Origin: a virus
Length of the DNA: 39,334 nucleotides
Strand: one strand, 5' to 3'
Virus record (IMG/VR): IMGVR_UViG_3300042888_001544
Location: 1-39,334 of that record
In this document: positions 9,548-16,863 of the stretch, in pieces
How the letters are laid out: each line of letters begins with the position of its first letter
Position numbering within the stretch: the first letter of the stretch is position 1
Made by a program: the position numbers and the translations under genes
The notes under the pieces: generated by a model
The model's input: the letters and a program-made list of their open reading frames with translations, nothing else
The model's database searches: none
Told to the model about the DNA's origin: nothing

Positions 9548-10096
9548 ATGAAGGAAAACGATGCGTTTAAATTTATTGGAGACATGCCATCTTTCAATGA
9601 ACTTCTCGGTGATGTCTCGTCCCTAACCCCAGAAGACTGGTTGAAATACGTGCAACGTAAAAAAATTGGCGGTGCAGCAGGGGGTAATACTGACACCATC
9701 CCATTGGTCTATGACGTGATGCAAAAACTCAACTCGGACGTAGTGCACGAACATTACAGACAATTTAGTAAGTATCTAGATGAAGTCGTTCTTGCCACGA
9801 TGGAAACAATTGGAGAAGTAAAAATTCAACAATCAATACTGGCAAGACTTAGGGCAAAAACAACTATTCCCAAACATAAAGATGTCGGAAATCCATTAAC
9901 CGCAAAAATCCATAGCCAGACTCACAGAATACACGTTCCAGTTATAACCAATGAAAATTGCATATTTACCATTGGTGATGAATCAAAGAACCTAAAGCCT
10001 GGCCAAATATGGATTGTAGACAACGTAGGAAGACACCATGGTGTCAAGAATAGTGGAGACGAAGACCGAGTGCACCTAATCATAGACGCCATCTGA
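9548..10096 (+). CDS. Aspartyl/asparaginyl beta-hydroxylase-like Fe(II)/2-oxoglutarate dioxygenase
   Basis: 182 residues. The C-terminal half matches the aspartyl/asparaginyl beta-hydroxylase family: HRIHVPVITN (candidate Fe ligand H129), GQIWIVDNVGRHHGVKNSG (candidate Fe ligand H163 or H164) and DRVHLIID, where R174 would bind 2-oxoglutarate. Spacing agrees with human AspH (H679, H725, R735). The N-terminal 100 residues are helical and unassigned. Such enzymes hydroxylate Asp, Asn or Pro side chains of proteins. Phage homologues occur but their targets are mostly unknown. It is the first gene after the capsid terminator and has its own terminator at 10139, so it is a single-gene unit. Capsid, virion effector or host protein are all possible substrates. 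Confidence 0.82.
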   Translation: MKENDAFKFIGDMPSFNELLGDVSSLTPEDWLKYVQRKKIGGAAGGNTDTIPLVYDVMQKLNSDVVHEHYRQFSKYLDEVVLATMETIGEVKIQQSILARLRAKTTIPKHKDVGNPLTAKIHSQTHRIHVPVITNENCIFTIGDESKNLKPGQIWIVDNVGRHHGVKNSGDEDRVHLIIDAI

Positions 10097-10138
10097 ACTG
10101 TGGGACAATTAAGACATGCCACCTTAGGGCTAATCCAG

Positions 10139-10180
10139 GAAATCTCTCGTCCTTGTTTTGAAGGCGGGGGATTTCTTGTT
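10139..10180 (+). terminator. Stem-loop terminator after the hydroxylase gene
   Basis: GAAATC (10139-10144) pairs with GATTTC (10170-10175). An inner CCTT/AAGG stem and several G-U pairs sit around a GTTTTG loop, and TTGTTTAAT follows. Confidence 0.7.
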
Positions 10181-10249
10181 TAATAGGGTTATCTGGGCGT
10201 TTTGCGTTTATGAACTACAATTTGTTCATGACATATAAAGTTGATTGTT

Positions 10250-10414
10250 GTGCCTAGAAGAGACGAAGACGAGCCACTGGACAAATACATCCAATACGTC
10301 AGTAAACTAAGAGGCGCGCCCGACGATTTTGAAGATTGGGCAGTAGACAACAATGTAAAGTTGCCTGCAAAAAAGAAAACAAACAAACCAGAGGATAATT
10401 ATGACGATACCTAG
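10250..10414 (+). CDS. Small charged protein, unknown function
   Basis: 54 codons from GTG at 10250 (beginning MPRRDEDEPLDKYIQ) to TAG at 10412-10414. A TTG at 10241 is an in-frame alternative start. The end overlaps the next gene by 14 bases. The protein is rich in Asp, Glu and Lys with a Lys-rich tail. No clear Shine-Dalgarno lies upstream. It heads a run of four overlapping genes and would be the first gene after the 10139 terminator. Real but uncertain. Confidence 0.5.
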   Translation: MPRRDEDEPLDKYIQYVSKLRGAPDDFEDWAVDNNVKLPAKKKTNKPEDNYDDT

Positions 10415-10598
10415 TCCGGACGCATTCAAAGATAAGGGAACATGGGAAAGATGGAAGAAAAGAAACTCTCCCGGAATGTCACCTGAAGAAATAATTAAGT
10501 CAATGGAAGCAGCGCCGCATCCTTTTACAAAAGACCCAAATAATCCCTTCACAATTCTCAAGAGAGAACGAGAAATAAGAGAAGCCGGCGAACAGTGA
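10401..10598 (+). CDS. Small hypothetical protein
   Basis: 65 residues, with a GAGG Shine-Dalgarno at 10391-10394 just upstream. It contains SPDAFKDKGTWERWKKR and a PFTKDPNNPFTILKRER segment, helical and charged. It overlaps the genes on both sides (14 bases, then a GTGA overlap). Small Trp-containing proteins of this type occur in phage head modules, but I cannot name a family. Confidence 0.65.
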   Translation: MTIPSPDAFKDKGTWERWKKRNSPGMSPEEIIKSMEAAPHPFTKDPNNPFTILKREREIREAGEQ

Positions 10599-10861
10599 TA
10601 CTCAAGCCAGGAACAGACCCAGAAGAAGCCGCAAAACTGAGGGCTTCAATGAATAAAATTCATCAGCAGATTGATGACTTCTTAACACTCAAAGACACTA
10701 TTGAGTCAGACAATCCTGCAAAGGATGCGTGGAAAGCGGTATATGGGTGGGACAATCCAGCGCTTGACGAGAACACAAAAGAAGGCAAAGCGTTGAAAGC
10801 CAGAATAGCAAGAATGTTCGGTAAAGATATTGATACTCAAGAAAAAGACGAGAAAAACTAA
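10595..10861 (+). CDS. Small hypothetical helical protein
   Basis: 88 residues starting at GTG in a 4-base GTGA overlap with the preceding stop. The N-terminal half is an amphipathic helix (EEAAKLRASMNKIHQQIDDFL); the C-terminal part is charged and Lys-rich. There are no cysteines and no known motif. The stop overlaps the next ATG (TAATG). Probably co-expressed with the neighbouring head-module genes. Confidence 0.65.
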   Translation: MILKPGTDPEEAAKLRASMNKIHQQIDDFLTLKDTIESDNPAKDAWKAVYGWDNPALDENTKEGKALKARIARMFGKDIDTQEKDEKN

Positions 10862-11865
10862 TGGATTCAATTTTTTCTTTTGACGAAAGCAAATGGTCTG
10901 TTTTTGATGTTTCGTACTCTATTGAACTCAAAGAACAGTACCCAGAGATTTGGGCTATGTCTGGTGGCTCCAAGTCAGACTACATACATGAAGTCTTGTT
11001 AGAGATATTTGAAAGTGGTGGAGTGGCGACAACACCGGAACAAGTGGAAGTTCTTGAACTGAGAGAATCATGGATTAACAGGCATGTTTACGACAGTCAG
11101 CCAGCAGGTTACGTGGCTCAAGTTAAGTGGCTTGCCGTATCTTCAAATGGCGAAGCGTGGCAGAAAAGAAAAATCAACGAAGAAGTTTCAAAATTCCACA
11201 CAAGAACAGAATGGATTCTTGAAAAAGGTCTTCCCTGCTGGAAGGGCTACGAGCAAGTCGGAATGAAGATGGGGAAAAAGGGGAAAATGGTTCCCAACTG
11301 TGTCCCCATTAAGACCAAGAGCGCTCAACTCAAAGACCCCAAAGGCGGCCTTACCGCCGCAGGACGAAAGTTCTTTAAACGCACGGAGGGGGCAGACCTG
11401 AAACCTGGAGTAAAAGGCGCTGCCAACACCCCAGAGAAGATGCGCAGAAAAGGGTCGTTCCTCACCAGATTCTTCACCAACCCGTCTGGGCCAATGAAGG
11501 ACGACAGGGGACGCCCTACGCGTCTTGCTTTGTCGGCTGCAGCGTGGGGGGAACCTGTCCCTCAGGACGCCTCAGACGCTGCTGCGCTGGCTGCTAAGGG
11601 CCGCAGAATGCTTGATAGGTACGAGAGAGCCAAGAAAAAAGATTCTTTTGAAAACATTGAAACAAAAGTATTTACTGATTCTTCTAATGAAGGAAAATTC
11701 AAGAGTTATATTGATTCTTTAGACGACAAAAAGTTTGAAGAATTATTTCCAGACGATGACCAAAGTAGTTGGAATATACCAACGGAAGAAAAGTGGATAT
11801 TTGATGTTGCTGGTGCTTTCCTGAGAAGGTCAATAACAAACAGACGGCGCAAAAGAAGAAGGTAA
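10861..11865 (+). CDS. DUF6321-like head-module protein with two-Cys motif
   Basis: 334 residues. Residues 1-120 are acidic and unassigned. A two-Cys segment runs from C126 to C147 (PCWKGYEQVGMKM...VPNCVP), a module familiar from many phage and giant-virus proteins. Residues about 158-257 match what I remember as DUF6321: KDPKGGLTAAGRKFF, PGVKG, EKMRRKGSFLTRFFTNP and RLALSAAAWGEP. The function of that domain is unknown, and the accession is from memory. A short acidic segment and a basic tail (RRKRRR) end the protein. TAATG overlap upstream and a 3-base gap downstream place it in the operon. The conserved basic core suggests nucleic-acid contact in the virion or after entry, which is inference. 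Confidence 0.75.
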   Translation: MDSIFSFDESKWSVFDVSYSIELKEQYPEIWAMSGGSKSDYIHEVLLEIFESGGVATTPEQVEVLELRESWINRHVYDSQPAGYVAQVKWLAVSSNGEAWQKRKINEEVSKFHTRTEWILEKGLPCWKGYEQVGMKMGKKGKMVPNCVPIKTKSAQLKDPKGGLTAAGRKFFKRTEGADLKPGVKGAANTPEKMRRKGSFLTRFFTNPSGPMKDDRGRPTRLALSAAAWGEPVPQDASDAAALAAKGRRMLDRYERAKKKDSFENIETKVFTDSSNEGKFKSYIDSLDDKKFEELFPDDDQSSWNIPTEEKWIFDVAGAFLRRSITNRRRKRRR

Positions 11866-11868
11866 ATA

Positions 11869-12321
11869 ATGACCACATGGGGAGAATACAAGGGCGAAAT
11901 AAAGGGTTTCAGGTTTGAAACAAAGGCGGATAAGAAATGCCCTCCAGCGACACAAGACATTGCTATAAACATAAAGAACCGTCAGAAGGCTATTCAGTCC
12001 GCAGCGTATGGACCCCTCAACCCCAAGCAGCCAAACGATAAGTTTTGGCAGGATAAAGCAGATAGATGGGACGTATCTATCCCTTCGGCAAAGAAGCAGA
12101 AATGTGGAAACTGCATTCTTTTCGTACGTTCGCCAAGAATTCTTGACTGCATTGAAACAGGACTCGGGAACGAGTCTGGCGCAGCGTGGGACGTAATTGA
12201 AGCAGGAAAGATTGGCTACTGCGAAGCATTTGACTTCAAGTGCCACGCCGAACGCACCTGCGACGCATGGGTCGTGGGTGGGCCAACCGTAACGGACAAC
12301 GACAGTCGGAAACCAGACTAA
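11869..12321 (+). CDS. Cysteine-rich phage protein, probable metal binder
   Basis: 150 residues. The C-terminal half carries seven Cys in a regular array: KCGNC, then C in ILDC, GYC, FKC and RTC, ending in DAWVVGGP. This suggests one or two structural Zn or Fe-S sites. Residues 1-60 are Lys-rich and may be flexible. I recognise the pattern as recurrent in phage genomes beside structural genes but know no function. The stop overlaps the start of the nuclease gene (TAATG). Confidence 0.7.
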   Translation: MTTWGEYKGEIKGFRFETKADKKCPPATQDIAINIKNRQKAIQSAAYGPLNPKQPNDKFWQDKADRWDVSIPSAKKQKCGNCILFVRSPRILDCIETGLGNESGAAWDVIEAGKIGYCEAFDFKCHAERTCDAWVVGGPTVTDNDSRKPD

Positions 12322-12725
12322 TGACAAACGAAAGATTCTGGTACGGAGCAACCCTGTTAAAAGTTATTGATGGTGACACAATTGAACTCATGATTGACCT
12401 TGGGTTTAATATCCATCACAAAATTCGTGTTCGTCTTTACGGAGTAAACACTCCAGAATCACGCACCAAAGACCTTGCCGAAAAAGCAATGGGTCTTAAA
12501 GCAAAGGCTTATACGCAGGATTGGCTAACCAATCATAAGTGGGTATTTGTTAATACGATTCCCGATAAGAACGACAAATACGGGCGTATTTTGGCTCGTA
12601 TTTTTTCTTCGGACGATATTGATGACCCGACCACCGCTTGTCTCAACAAAGACATTATCCAGTCTGGCTACGCTCGTGAATATTTTGGCGTAGGCGACAA
12701 AACTTGGACTGAGTTTAAGAAATAA
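12321..12725 (+). CDS. Staphylococcal-nuclease (thermonuclease) homologue
   Basis: 134 residues. I chose the ATG at 12321 because it overlaps the upstream stop (TAATG); an upstream in-frame start at 12240 would lie entirely inside the neighbouring gene. The SNase (OB-fold) signature is complete at the N-terminus: VIDGDTIEL (D19, T20 for Ca) and VRLYGVNTPE (R38 and catalytic E46). KYGRILARIF further on supplies the second catalytic Arg. No signal peptide is seen, so it acts in the cytoplasm or virion. Possible roles are host DNA or RNA degradation or nucleotide recycling, matching the ribonucleotide reductase nearby. It is the last plus-strand gene of the head module. Confidence 0.88.
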   Translation: MTNERFWYGATLLKVIDGDTIELMIDLGFNIHHKIRVRLYGVNTPESRTKDLAEKAMGLKAKAYTQDWLTNHKWVFVNTIPDKNDKYGRILARIFSSDDIDDPTTACLNKDIIQSGYAREYFGVGDKTWTEFKK

Positions 12726-12726
12726 A

Positions 12727-12756
12727 AAACCCCACCCCAATTAAGGAGCGGGGTTT
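12727..12756. terminator. Bidirectional terminator between convergent genes
   Basis: AAACCCC (12727-12733) pairs with GGGGTTT (12750-12756). The minus-strand reading runs into TTTTTTATT, so it mainly serves the gene at 12779-13171; the plus strand has a weaker T tract. Confidence 0.8.
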
Positions 12757-12778
12757 CTTACTACTTAGGAGGTAATGA

Positions 12779-13171
12779 TTAGTCGTTTACGCCGTCGGCT
12801 TGAATGTGTGTTGCGTCTGATACTTCAGAAACAGTGAAAGTTGCTGTTGCACCAGTTCCTGCTGTACCAGAACCAACGGTCAAGATATCAAGGTGAACAA
12901 GTGCGCCCTTTGCAAAAGCGAGGTTTGATGCAGTTGCCGAGAGTGTTCCATCTGCTGAAGTTCCAGAGGCTGCTACCGAGAAGGTTGCTGCAGTGTTTGC
13001 TCCAACAAGAAGTCCTGCGGTAAGTGCTGAACCTGCTGGTGCGCCAGTAACTGCCAATGTAGCACCAGTGATTACGCCCTTGTAAGGCATTCTCATGGTT
13101 ACGACGCTGGTTGTTGCAAGCGTTCCTGGGATTGTCAGAGTGATTGTCTGTGGTGCGATAATTGCTGTCAT
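12779..13171 (-). CDS. Beta-rich Ala/Thr/Gly protein, probable capsid decoration or virion protein
   Basis: 130 residues with almost no charged residues, long runs of Ala, Thr, Ser, Gly and Val, and alternating hydrophobic patterns (TITLTIPGTL, TATFTVSEV), typical of beta-sandwich virion proteins. An AGGAG Shine-Dalgarno lies about 7 bases before ATG, so translation should be strong. There are no cysteines and no signal peptide. It is transcribed towards the head module but separated from it by a terminator. Decoration (Hoc/Soc-like) or fibre component are reasonable guesses; no family was recognised. Confidence 0.65.
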   Translation of the reverse strand: MTAIIAPQTITLTIPGTLATTSVVTMRMPYKGVITGATLAVTGAPAGSALTAGLLVGANTAATFSVAASGTSADGTLSATASNLAFAKGALVHLDILTVGSGTAGTGATATFTVSEVSDATHIQADGVND

Positions 13172-13184
13172 TTTGTTCTCCTAT

Positions 13185-13210
13185 GCCGAACTGTTTTTTT
13201 GCCTTTCGGC
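13185..13210 (-). promoter_or_regulatory. Stem-loop before the beta-rich virion protein
   Basis: GCCGAA (13185-13190) pairs with TTCGGC (13205-13210) just upstream of the AGGAG site. It could be a 5'-UTR stabiliser of a highly expressed mRNA. Confidence 0.35.
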
Positions 13211-13253
13211 GCTTAATGTAAATAATACATCATGGGTGACCCCGTGTGCGGAA

Positions 13254-15299
13254 TTACCCCTGATTGTCCTTAATAAATTTTATTTCGCATGAATCCGTTG
13301 TGCAGTAAGACTCCCCGATTGCATCGGCAGCCATTCCTGCATATACGCCCGTGAAGTCAATAGGAAATAATGATTTACCTGCCTCTTCATATACGCTCTG
13401 CTCTATCTGTGTGTACGGCATTTGCGGATAGGTGAAGTTTCCTTGGGGCAAGAACGACACAGTTTTAAGTTGACCGTCATACATGTGGAGTACGGTGCCG
13501 ATGTGTTCTTTTTCTTTCTCTGCGTCAAAGGAAATCGTAACTGACACCGAGTTGTCCGACCAGTAGCGTTGTGCAACTGCTGCTAGTGACATCTTTTCAA
13601 AGATTGTTACGTCCTTTTCGGAGCGACGTGCGTCTGACTTGATTGGGAAGAACACTACGGATGTTGTATCTGGAGATTCCGAGGCAGGCTCAACTCTATA
13701 GTTGGCCATTCTGAACAATGGAAGCATTGGGTCTTCATTAGAGAATCTAATCGCTCTATCAAAATACTCACCGCCTGGAGTCCAATGAACACCAGGAGAT
13801 TCGCCGGCAAGGATAGAAACTGTTCCAGATGGTTTTACTGTTGTCATCTTGATTGACTCACGAATTCCGAGCCACTCCGAGTAAGAAACATCATAATTCT
13901 TTACCGTGTTGTACCCAGTGTCCATCCACTCACGAAGAACTGGCATTCCCACGCGGTCAGCGAAGTTAGCAACACCGGACATTGAAGTACCGATGCGACG
14001 ATTGCGTTGCATGATTGCGTTTGTCTCTTCCCAGTGGGTAGGAAGAAGCGTTACGGTCTTTGCGTAAAGATATGCAAACTTCAAGGTTCGCTTGTAATCA
14101 TCCAAAGAATCATGGCGATTGAGGTATGTCTCCACGAGAGTACAGCACTCATATGACTCAAGAGATTGTTCTGCACATGGGTTATATCCAGCAACACGCC
14201 AGTCTTTGTTGTTTGCAGGGTCTGCAAGACGACCGTATTTACGAGACATGTCAAGCCAGATAACTCCTGGCTCTCCATTGAGCGCAATTCCGTCAACAAT
14301 CTTAGAAAGGTCCTTGCCTACAGAGGTTTCAACGGAGTTGTTTGACATCCATCCCCAACCAAGTGATTCTGGGTCGTATGAGTTGCGCTCAGGAAATACT
14401 GATGAGTTTTTCAAGTTAAGAAATTCATCATCATCCAAACTACCAATCAGCAATTCTGCGGAGCGACGAACGTTTCCAGAAACAACACAAACACCAATCA
14501 TGTTTCCAATGTCTGCAATATCAACCTTTGTAATTAATTGACCATTGCGGTTTTCAAACATCTTTCTAATGTATTTATGCAGTCGTTCTAACGAAGCGTG
14601 ACCAGCAGCAGTACCACCAAATGTTTTGATAGGTGTTCCTGCAGGGCGAATTAGTGAATAATCAAAGATGATTGGTGACTGGTCTTGCTTTAAGTAAGAA
14701 TTAATCAACATGCTGACAGAAGAAACCCAGCCTTCTCGGCTGTCTTCAATGACTTCTGTAACTGGTGGCTTTGTTGGCTCATAGATAGTGAATTCTTTTT
14801 CTGCACCCTTGTTGTCAAAACCAACACCGACACCAAGCATTGATGCTTCCATAAGAAACGCAAAAGGCTTTGCAGGATTGTTCTTTGTCATTTCAGATGT
14901 TGATACAAATGCACAGTTCTGCAACGCAGCAGAGTTTTTCTGAACATTGACTAACGGAGTTCCCATAACCCACAAGCCACGACCAGGTGGAGTCCACTTC
15001 AGGTTAAACAAACGGTCAAACGCTTCTTTTGCAGATGCTTGTGCTTTGGAATCGTTCCAGGGTAGACGATTTGTTTTGCAGTGGTCTTTCTGCAGGGAGT
15101 ACATACCGTTGATTACGCGTTCACAAACATCTGACCATGTTTCTTTTGTTCCGTCTTCTTTTAAGCGCGAATAAGTACGCAAAAAAGTTATTTCTCCTAC
15201 AGAGTTACCGCCGGCATCAACATAACCAAATGGTGCTTTTTTTGTTCTGTAAGAACTAATAAAATCTTCTGATAGGCGGAATGTGAAAAATGAAGACAC
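13254..15299 (-). CDS. Class II (adenosylcobalamin-dependent) ribonucleotide reductase, monomeric RTPR type
   Basis: 681 residues from a GTG start with AGAGGAG 8-9 bases upstream. Key residues line up with Lactobacillus RTPR. C129 (LQNCAF) and C386 are the redox pair. C375 in NPCAEQ is the thiyl radical site, with E377 beside it. C666 and C671 (CTTDSC) are the C-terminal shuttle cysteines with the canonical four-residue gap. Distance C375 to C386 equals that of C408 to C419 in RTPR. The enzyme reduces ribonucleoside triphosphates to deoxy forms without oxygen or a second subunit, using host B12. No thioredoxin or thymidylate synthase is seen here. A TTGTAT-N17-TACAAA promoter precedes it. Phage use of class II enzymes is known in aquatic habitats. 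Confidence 0.93.
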   Translation of the reverse strand: MSSFFTFRLSEDFISSYRTKKAPFGYVDAGGNSVGEITFLRTYSRLKEDGTKETWSDVCERVINGMYSLQKDHCKTNRLPWNDSKAQASAKEAFDRLFNLKWTPPGRGLWVMGTPLVNVQKNSAALQNCAFVSTSEMTKNNPAKPFAFLMEASMLGVGVGFDNKGAEKEFTIYEPTKPPVTEVIEDSREGWVSSVSMLINSYLKQDQSPIIFDYSLIRPAGTPIKTFGGTAAGHASLERLHKYIRKMFENRNGQLITKVDIADIGNMIGVCVVSGNVRRSAELLIGSLDDDEFLNLKNSSVFPERNSYDPESLGWGWMSNNSVETSVGKDLSKIVDGIALNGEPGVIWLDMSRKYGRLADPANNKDWRVAGYNPCAEQSLESYECCTLVETYLNRHDSLDDYKRTLKFAYLYAKTVTLLPTHWEETNAIMQRNRRIGTSMSGVANFADRVGMPVLREWMDTGYNTVKNYDVSYSEWLGIRESIKMTTVKPSGTVSILAGESPGVHWTPGGEYFDRAIRFSNEDPMLPLFRMANYRVEPASESPDTTSVVFFPIKSDARRSEKDVTIFEKMSLAAVAQRYWSDNSVSVTISFDAEKEKEHIGTVLHMYDGQLKTVSFLPQGNFTYPQMPYTQIEQSVYEEAGKSLFPIDFTGVYAGMAADAIGESYCTTDSCEIKFIKDNQG

Positions 15300-15319
15300 T
15301 TACTCGCTCCTCTTTCTAT

Positions 15320-15348
15320 TTGTATGTTTAGGAAATCAATCATACAAC
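15320..15348 (-). promoter_or_regulatory. Promoter of the ribonucleotide reductase gene
   Basis: On the minus strand: -35 TTGTAT (15343-15348), 17-base spacer, -10 TACAAA (15320-15325). It has the same architecture as other promoters in the right half of the window. Confidence 0.65.
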
Positions 15349-15369
15349 CAACACCCTGTTTACACCCGT

Positions 15370-15678
15370 CTAAGCAATGCCCAAATTTTTTGCTTTCTCA
15401 AGTGTTACGTATGAACCTTTATGATGAATAATCACACGTGCTTTTGTGAATGGAGTGATTTGCCTATCTTCGTAGATGTCTTCTTCTACTAAAAATGTCT
15501 GCAGTTCTTTTAATGTTTCAATAACTCCGGTAAGACCAACAATTTTTTTTGGTGGACCATCTTCTCCGTCGCAATCACCTGTAGGGTGACCGCAAACTGG
15601 ACAAGGTTCACGAGTTGCTCTTAGAATAGATATTCCGTCGCCAAGTTTTTCAGTTGCGGAATCTCTAAACATACTCAA
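15370..15678 (-). CDS. Small zinc-knuckle protein, unknown function
   Basis: 102 residues. A CPVCGHPTGDC motif at about 26-36 gives three Cys and one His for a metal site. The C-terminal half is a mixed alpha/beta segment with VIIHHKGSYVTLEKAKNLGIA, which resembles an SPR/L-type positional tag found at the end of several actinophage proteins. No enzyme motif is seen. It is transcribed in the same direction as the reductase gene and lies just upstream of it, though the RNR has its own promoter between them. Confidence 0.7.
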   Translation of the reverse strand: MSMFRDSATEKLGDGISILRATREPCPVCGHPTGDCDGEDGPPKKIVGLTGVIETLKELQTFLVEEDIYEDRQITPFTKARVIIHHKGSYVTLEKAKNLGIA

Positions 15679-15683
15679 TTTTA

Positions 15684-15762
15684 CCTCGCCTGGTTCACCT
15701 GGTCGGTGAACTGTGTCTTATAAACACAGTCTAAACATAAGGTTCAATTCCTTAGGCGAGGA
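15684..15762 (+). tRNA. tRNA-like gene, probable tRNA-Ile(UAU), with atypical variable region
   Basis: Acceptor CCTCGCC (15684-15690) pairs perfectly with GGCGAGG (15755-15761). The T arm is TAAGG/CCTTA around a canonical TTCAATT loop (15738-15754). The D arm is GTTC/GAAC with a GG-containing loop. Anticodon stem TGTGT/ACACA holds the loop CTTATAA, so the anticodon is UAU, which reads AUA. Oddities: base 26 seems missing, the anticodon stem can extend to 7 bp, and the variable region is about 9 nt. CCA is not encoded. It lies on the plus strand between two minus-strand genes and directly abuts the stop of the gene at 15763. Confidence 0.6.
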
Positions 15763-16392
15763 CTAATAGAAAACCTGAAGGTGAAAACCGAGGTTATTAA
15801 TTGCTTCCGCTGCATCGTCTTCATCTTTTTCGTTGACAATATATTGTTCCATTATTGTCTTGTACAAAAGTGCTGGATAACTCTTGTCACGCAATGTTCT
15901 TACCGCTCCGTCTGGATAAACAGTAATCGGCTTAAAAATCATCCTATTTTGGGCTAGATATTCATAAGAAATTGAAACAAGCGTTAGTTCTGCTCCTCCC
16001 ATTTCGTCACTTTCGGCGTGAGTTACAGTAATGCACTCATTTACTCCGGTAGTTTCGTCAAGAAATGCTTTCTGAAGGTCAAGTCCTCGTGTTTTTTCTA
16101 TATCCGGAGAACAGTACCCCTCGGCCACCATGGAGAGGCTGTCAATATCCCAGAAACCCTTAAGAATCCCAAGCATTGCCGCGCATCTTTGAAGCCTGTC
16201 TATTGGTTTTTCCTGCATGTGCTTCTTACTTAACTGCACAATGGCGAGAACCTTGCCATCTTTCCATCCAATAAAATTGAATGCCAAATCTTCCCCGACT
16301 CCTAACTCACTAACAAAACCTTGTTTTGCTAATTGAGCAGATGTCAAGGCTAATGCTATTTTTGAAAATTCGTCTGGGTATAAATCATCCAC
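15763..16392 (-). CDS. Hypothetical protein, possible phage enzyme
   Basis: 209 residues, function not recognised. It is soluble, with no membrane segment or clustered cysteines. Alternating hydrophobic strands in the middle (LAFNFIGW, VLAIVQLS, LTLVSISYEYL) suggest an alpha/beta fold. Start is GTG at 16390-16392: a -10-like TAATGT ends exactly 6 bases upstream, the same geometry as other leaderless starts in this window, and no Shine-Dalgarno is present. It is divergent from the H1-like gene. Confidence 0.65.
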   Translation of the reverse strand: MDDLYPDEFSKIALALTSAQLAKQGFVSELGVGEDLAFNFIGWKDGKVLAIVQLSKKHMQEKPIDRLQRCAAMLGILKGFWDIDSLSMVAEGYCSPDIEKTRGLDLQKAFLDETTGVNECITVTHAESDEMGGAELTLVSISYEYLAQNRMIFKPITVYPDGAVRTLRDKSYPALLYKTIMEQYIVNEKDEDDAAEAINNLGFHLQVFY

Positions 16393-16398
16393 ACGCCC

Positions 16399-16423
16399 AC
16401 ATTAGTGCACTTAATGCTATAGT
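16399..16423. promoter_or_regulatory. Divergent promoter region with palindromic operator candidate
   Basis: Plus strand: extended -10 TGCTATAGT (TATAGT 16418-16423) towards the H1-like gene. Minus strand: TAATGT (16399-16404) towards the gene ending at 15763. Between them is a near-palindrome TTAGTGCACTTAA centred on GTGCAC. A repressor bound there would cover both -10 elements. Confidence 0.5.
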
Positions 16424-16470
16424 CGGGGATGTCCTATGGGGCCAAAAATCTTAACAAAGAAAGACAAGAC

Positions 16471-16761
16471 ATGAGTAAGCAACCAGCAAAGAAAACAGCA
16501 GCGAAGAAGACGGCAACAAAAAAAGCCGCTCCCAAGAAGAAGGCTGCTCCTGCGAAGAAGGCTGCAACAAAAAAGGCAGACCCAGTAAAGCGCGCCTACA
16601 ACAAAGTTGAAAAAGTTGCCAAAGAAAATGGCATTGATTTTGATACTTACGAAGAAAAAGCAATTGAAGCAATTGAAGAAGCGTCAGAAAAAGTAGTCGC
16701 CGAATTTGTAAAAAATCGCAAGGGCTTACTCAGCAAACTGTTTGCTTGGATTAAGAAGTAA
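16471..16761 (+). CDS. Histone-H1-like basic protein with AAKK repeats
   Basis: 96 residues from ATG 16471. An in-frame ATG at 16429 lies 5 bases after a -10 element and would add 14 residues if translation is leaderless. Residues 1-33 are Lys/Ala/Pro repeats (KKTAAKK, KKAAPKK and the like), as in histone-H1-like and HU-tail proteins. The C-terminal 60 residues form an acidic-then-basic helical domain ending in FAWIKK. Probable role: nonspecific DNA binding, for genome condensation or modulation of host chromatin. A long terminator follows, so it is a monocistronic, likely abundant transcript. Confidence 0.78.
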   Translation: MSKQPAKKTAAKKTATKKAAPKKKAAPAKKAATKKADPVKRAYNKVEKVAKENGIDFDTYEEKAIEAIEEASEKVVAEFVKNRKGLLSKLFAWIKK

Positions 16762-16771
16762 AAAACCACTC

Positions 16772-16817
16772 AAAACAACCCCTGGGGCGAAAATTTGTTC
16801 GCCTCGGGGGTTGTTTT
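16772..16817 (+). terminator. Strong rho-independent terminator after the H1-like gene
   Basis: AAAACAACCCC (16772-16782) pairs with GGGGTTGTTTT (16807-16817) over 11 bp. An inner GGCGAA/TTCGCC stem (16786-16803) extends the hairpin. The symmetric A and T arms allow action in both directions. Confidence 0.92.
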
Positions 16818-16863
16818 ATTTATATGCCTAGATACGCTTTCTTTTAATAAAGGAAGGTCTCAG

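Noticed and set aside
9481-10250. Frameshifted tail-assembly chaperone pair
   Set aside because: No slippery site, and the genes after the capsid are a hydroxylase and small head-module proteins.
12240-12320. N-terminal extension of the nuclease
   Set aside because: It lies wholly inside the preceding Cys-rich gene; TAATG overlap at 12321 is the better start.
16483-16590. Tandem DNA repeat or CRISPR-like array in the Lys/Ala coding region
   Set aside because: The repetition comes from AAKK protein repeats; no spacers or conserved repeat units. No CRISPR array was found elsewhere.
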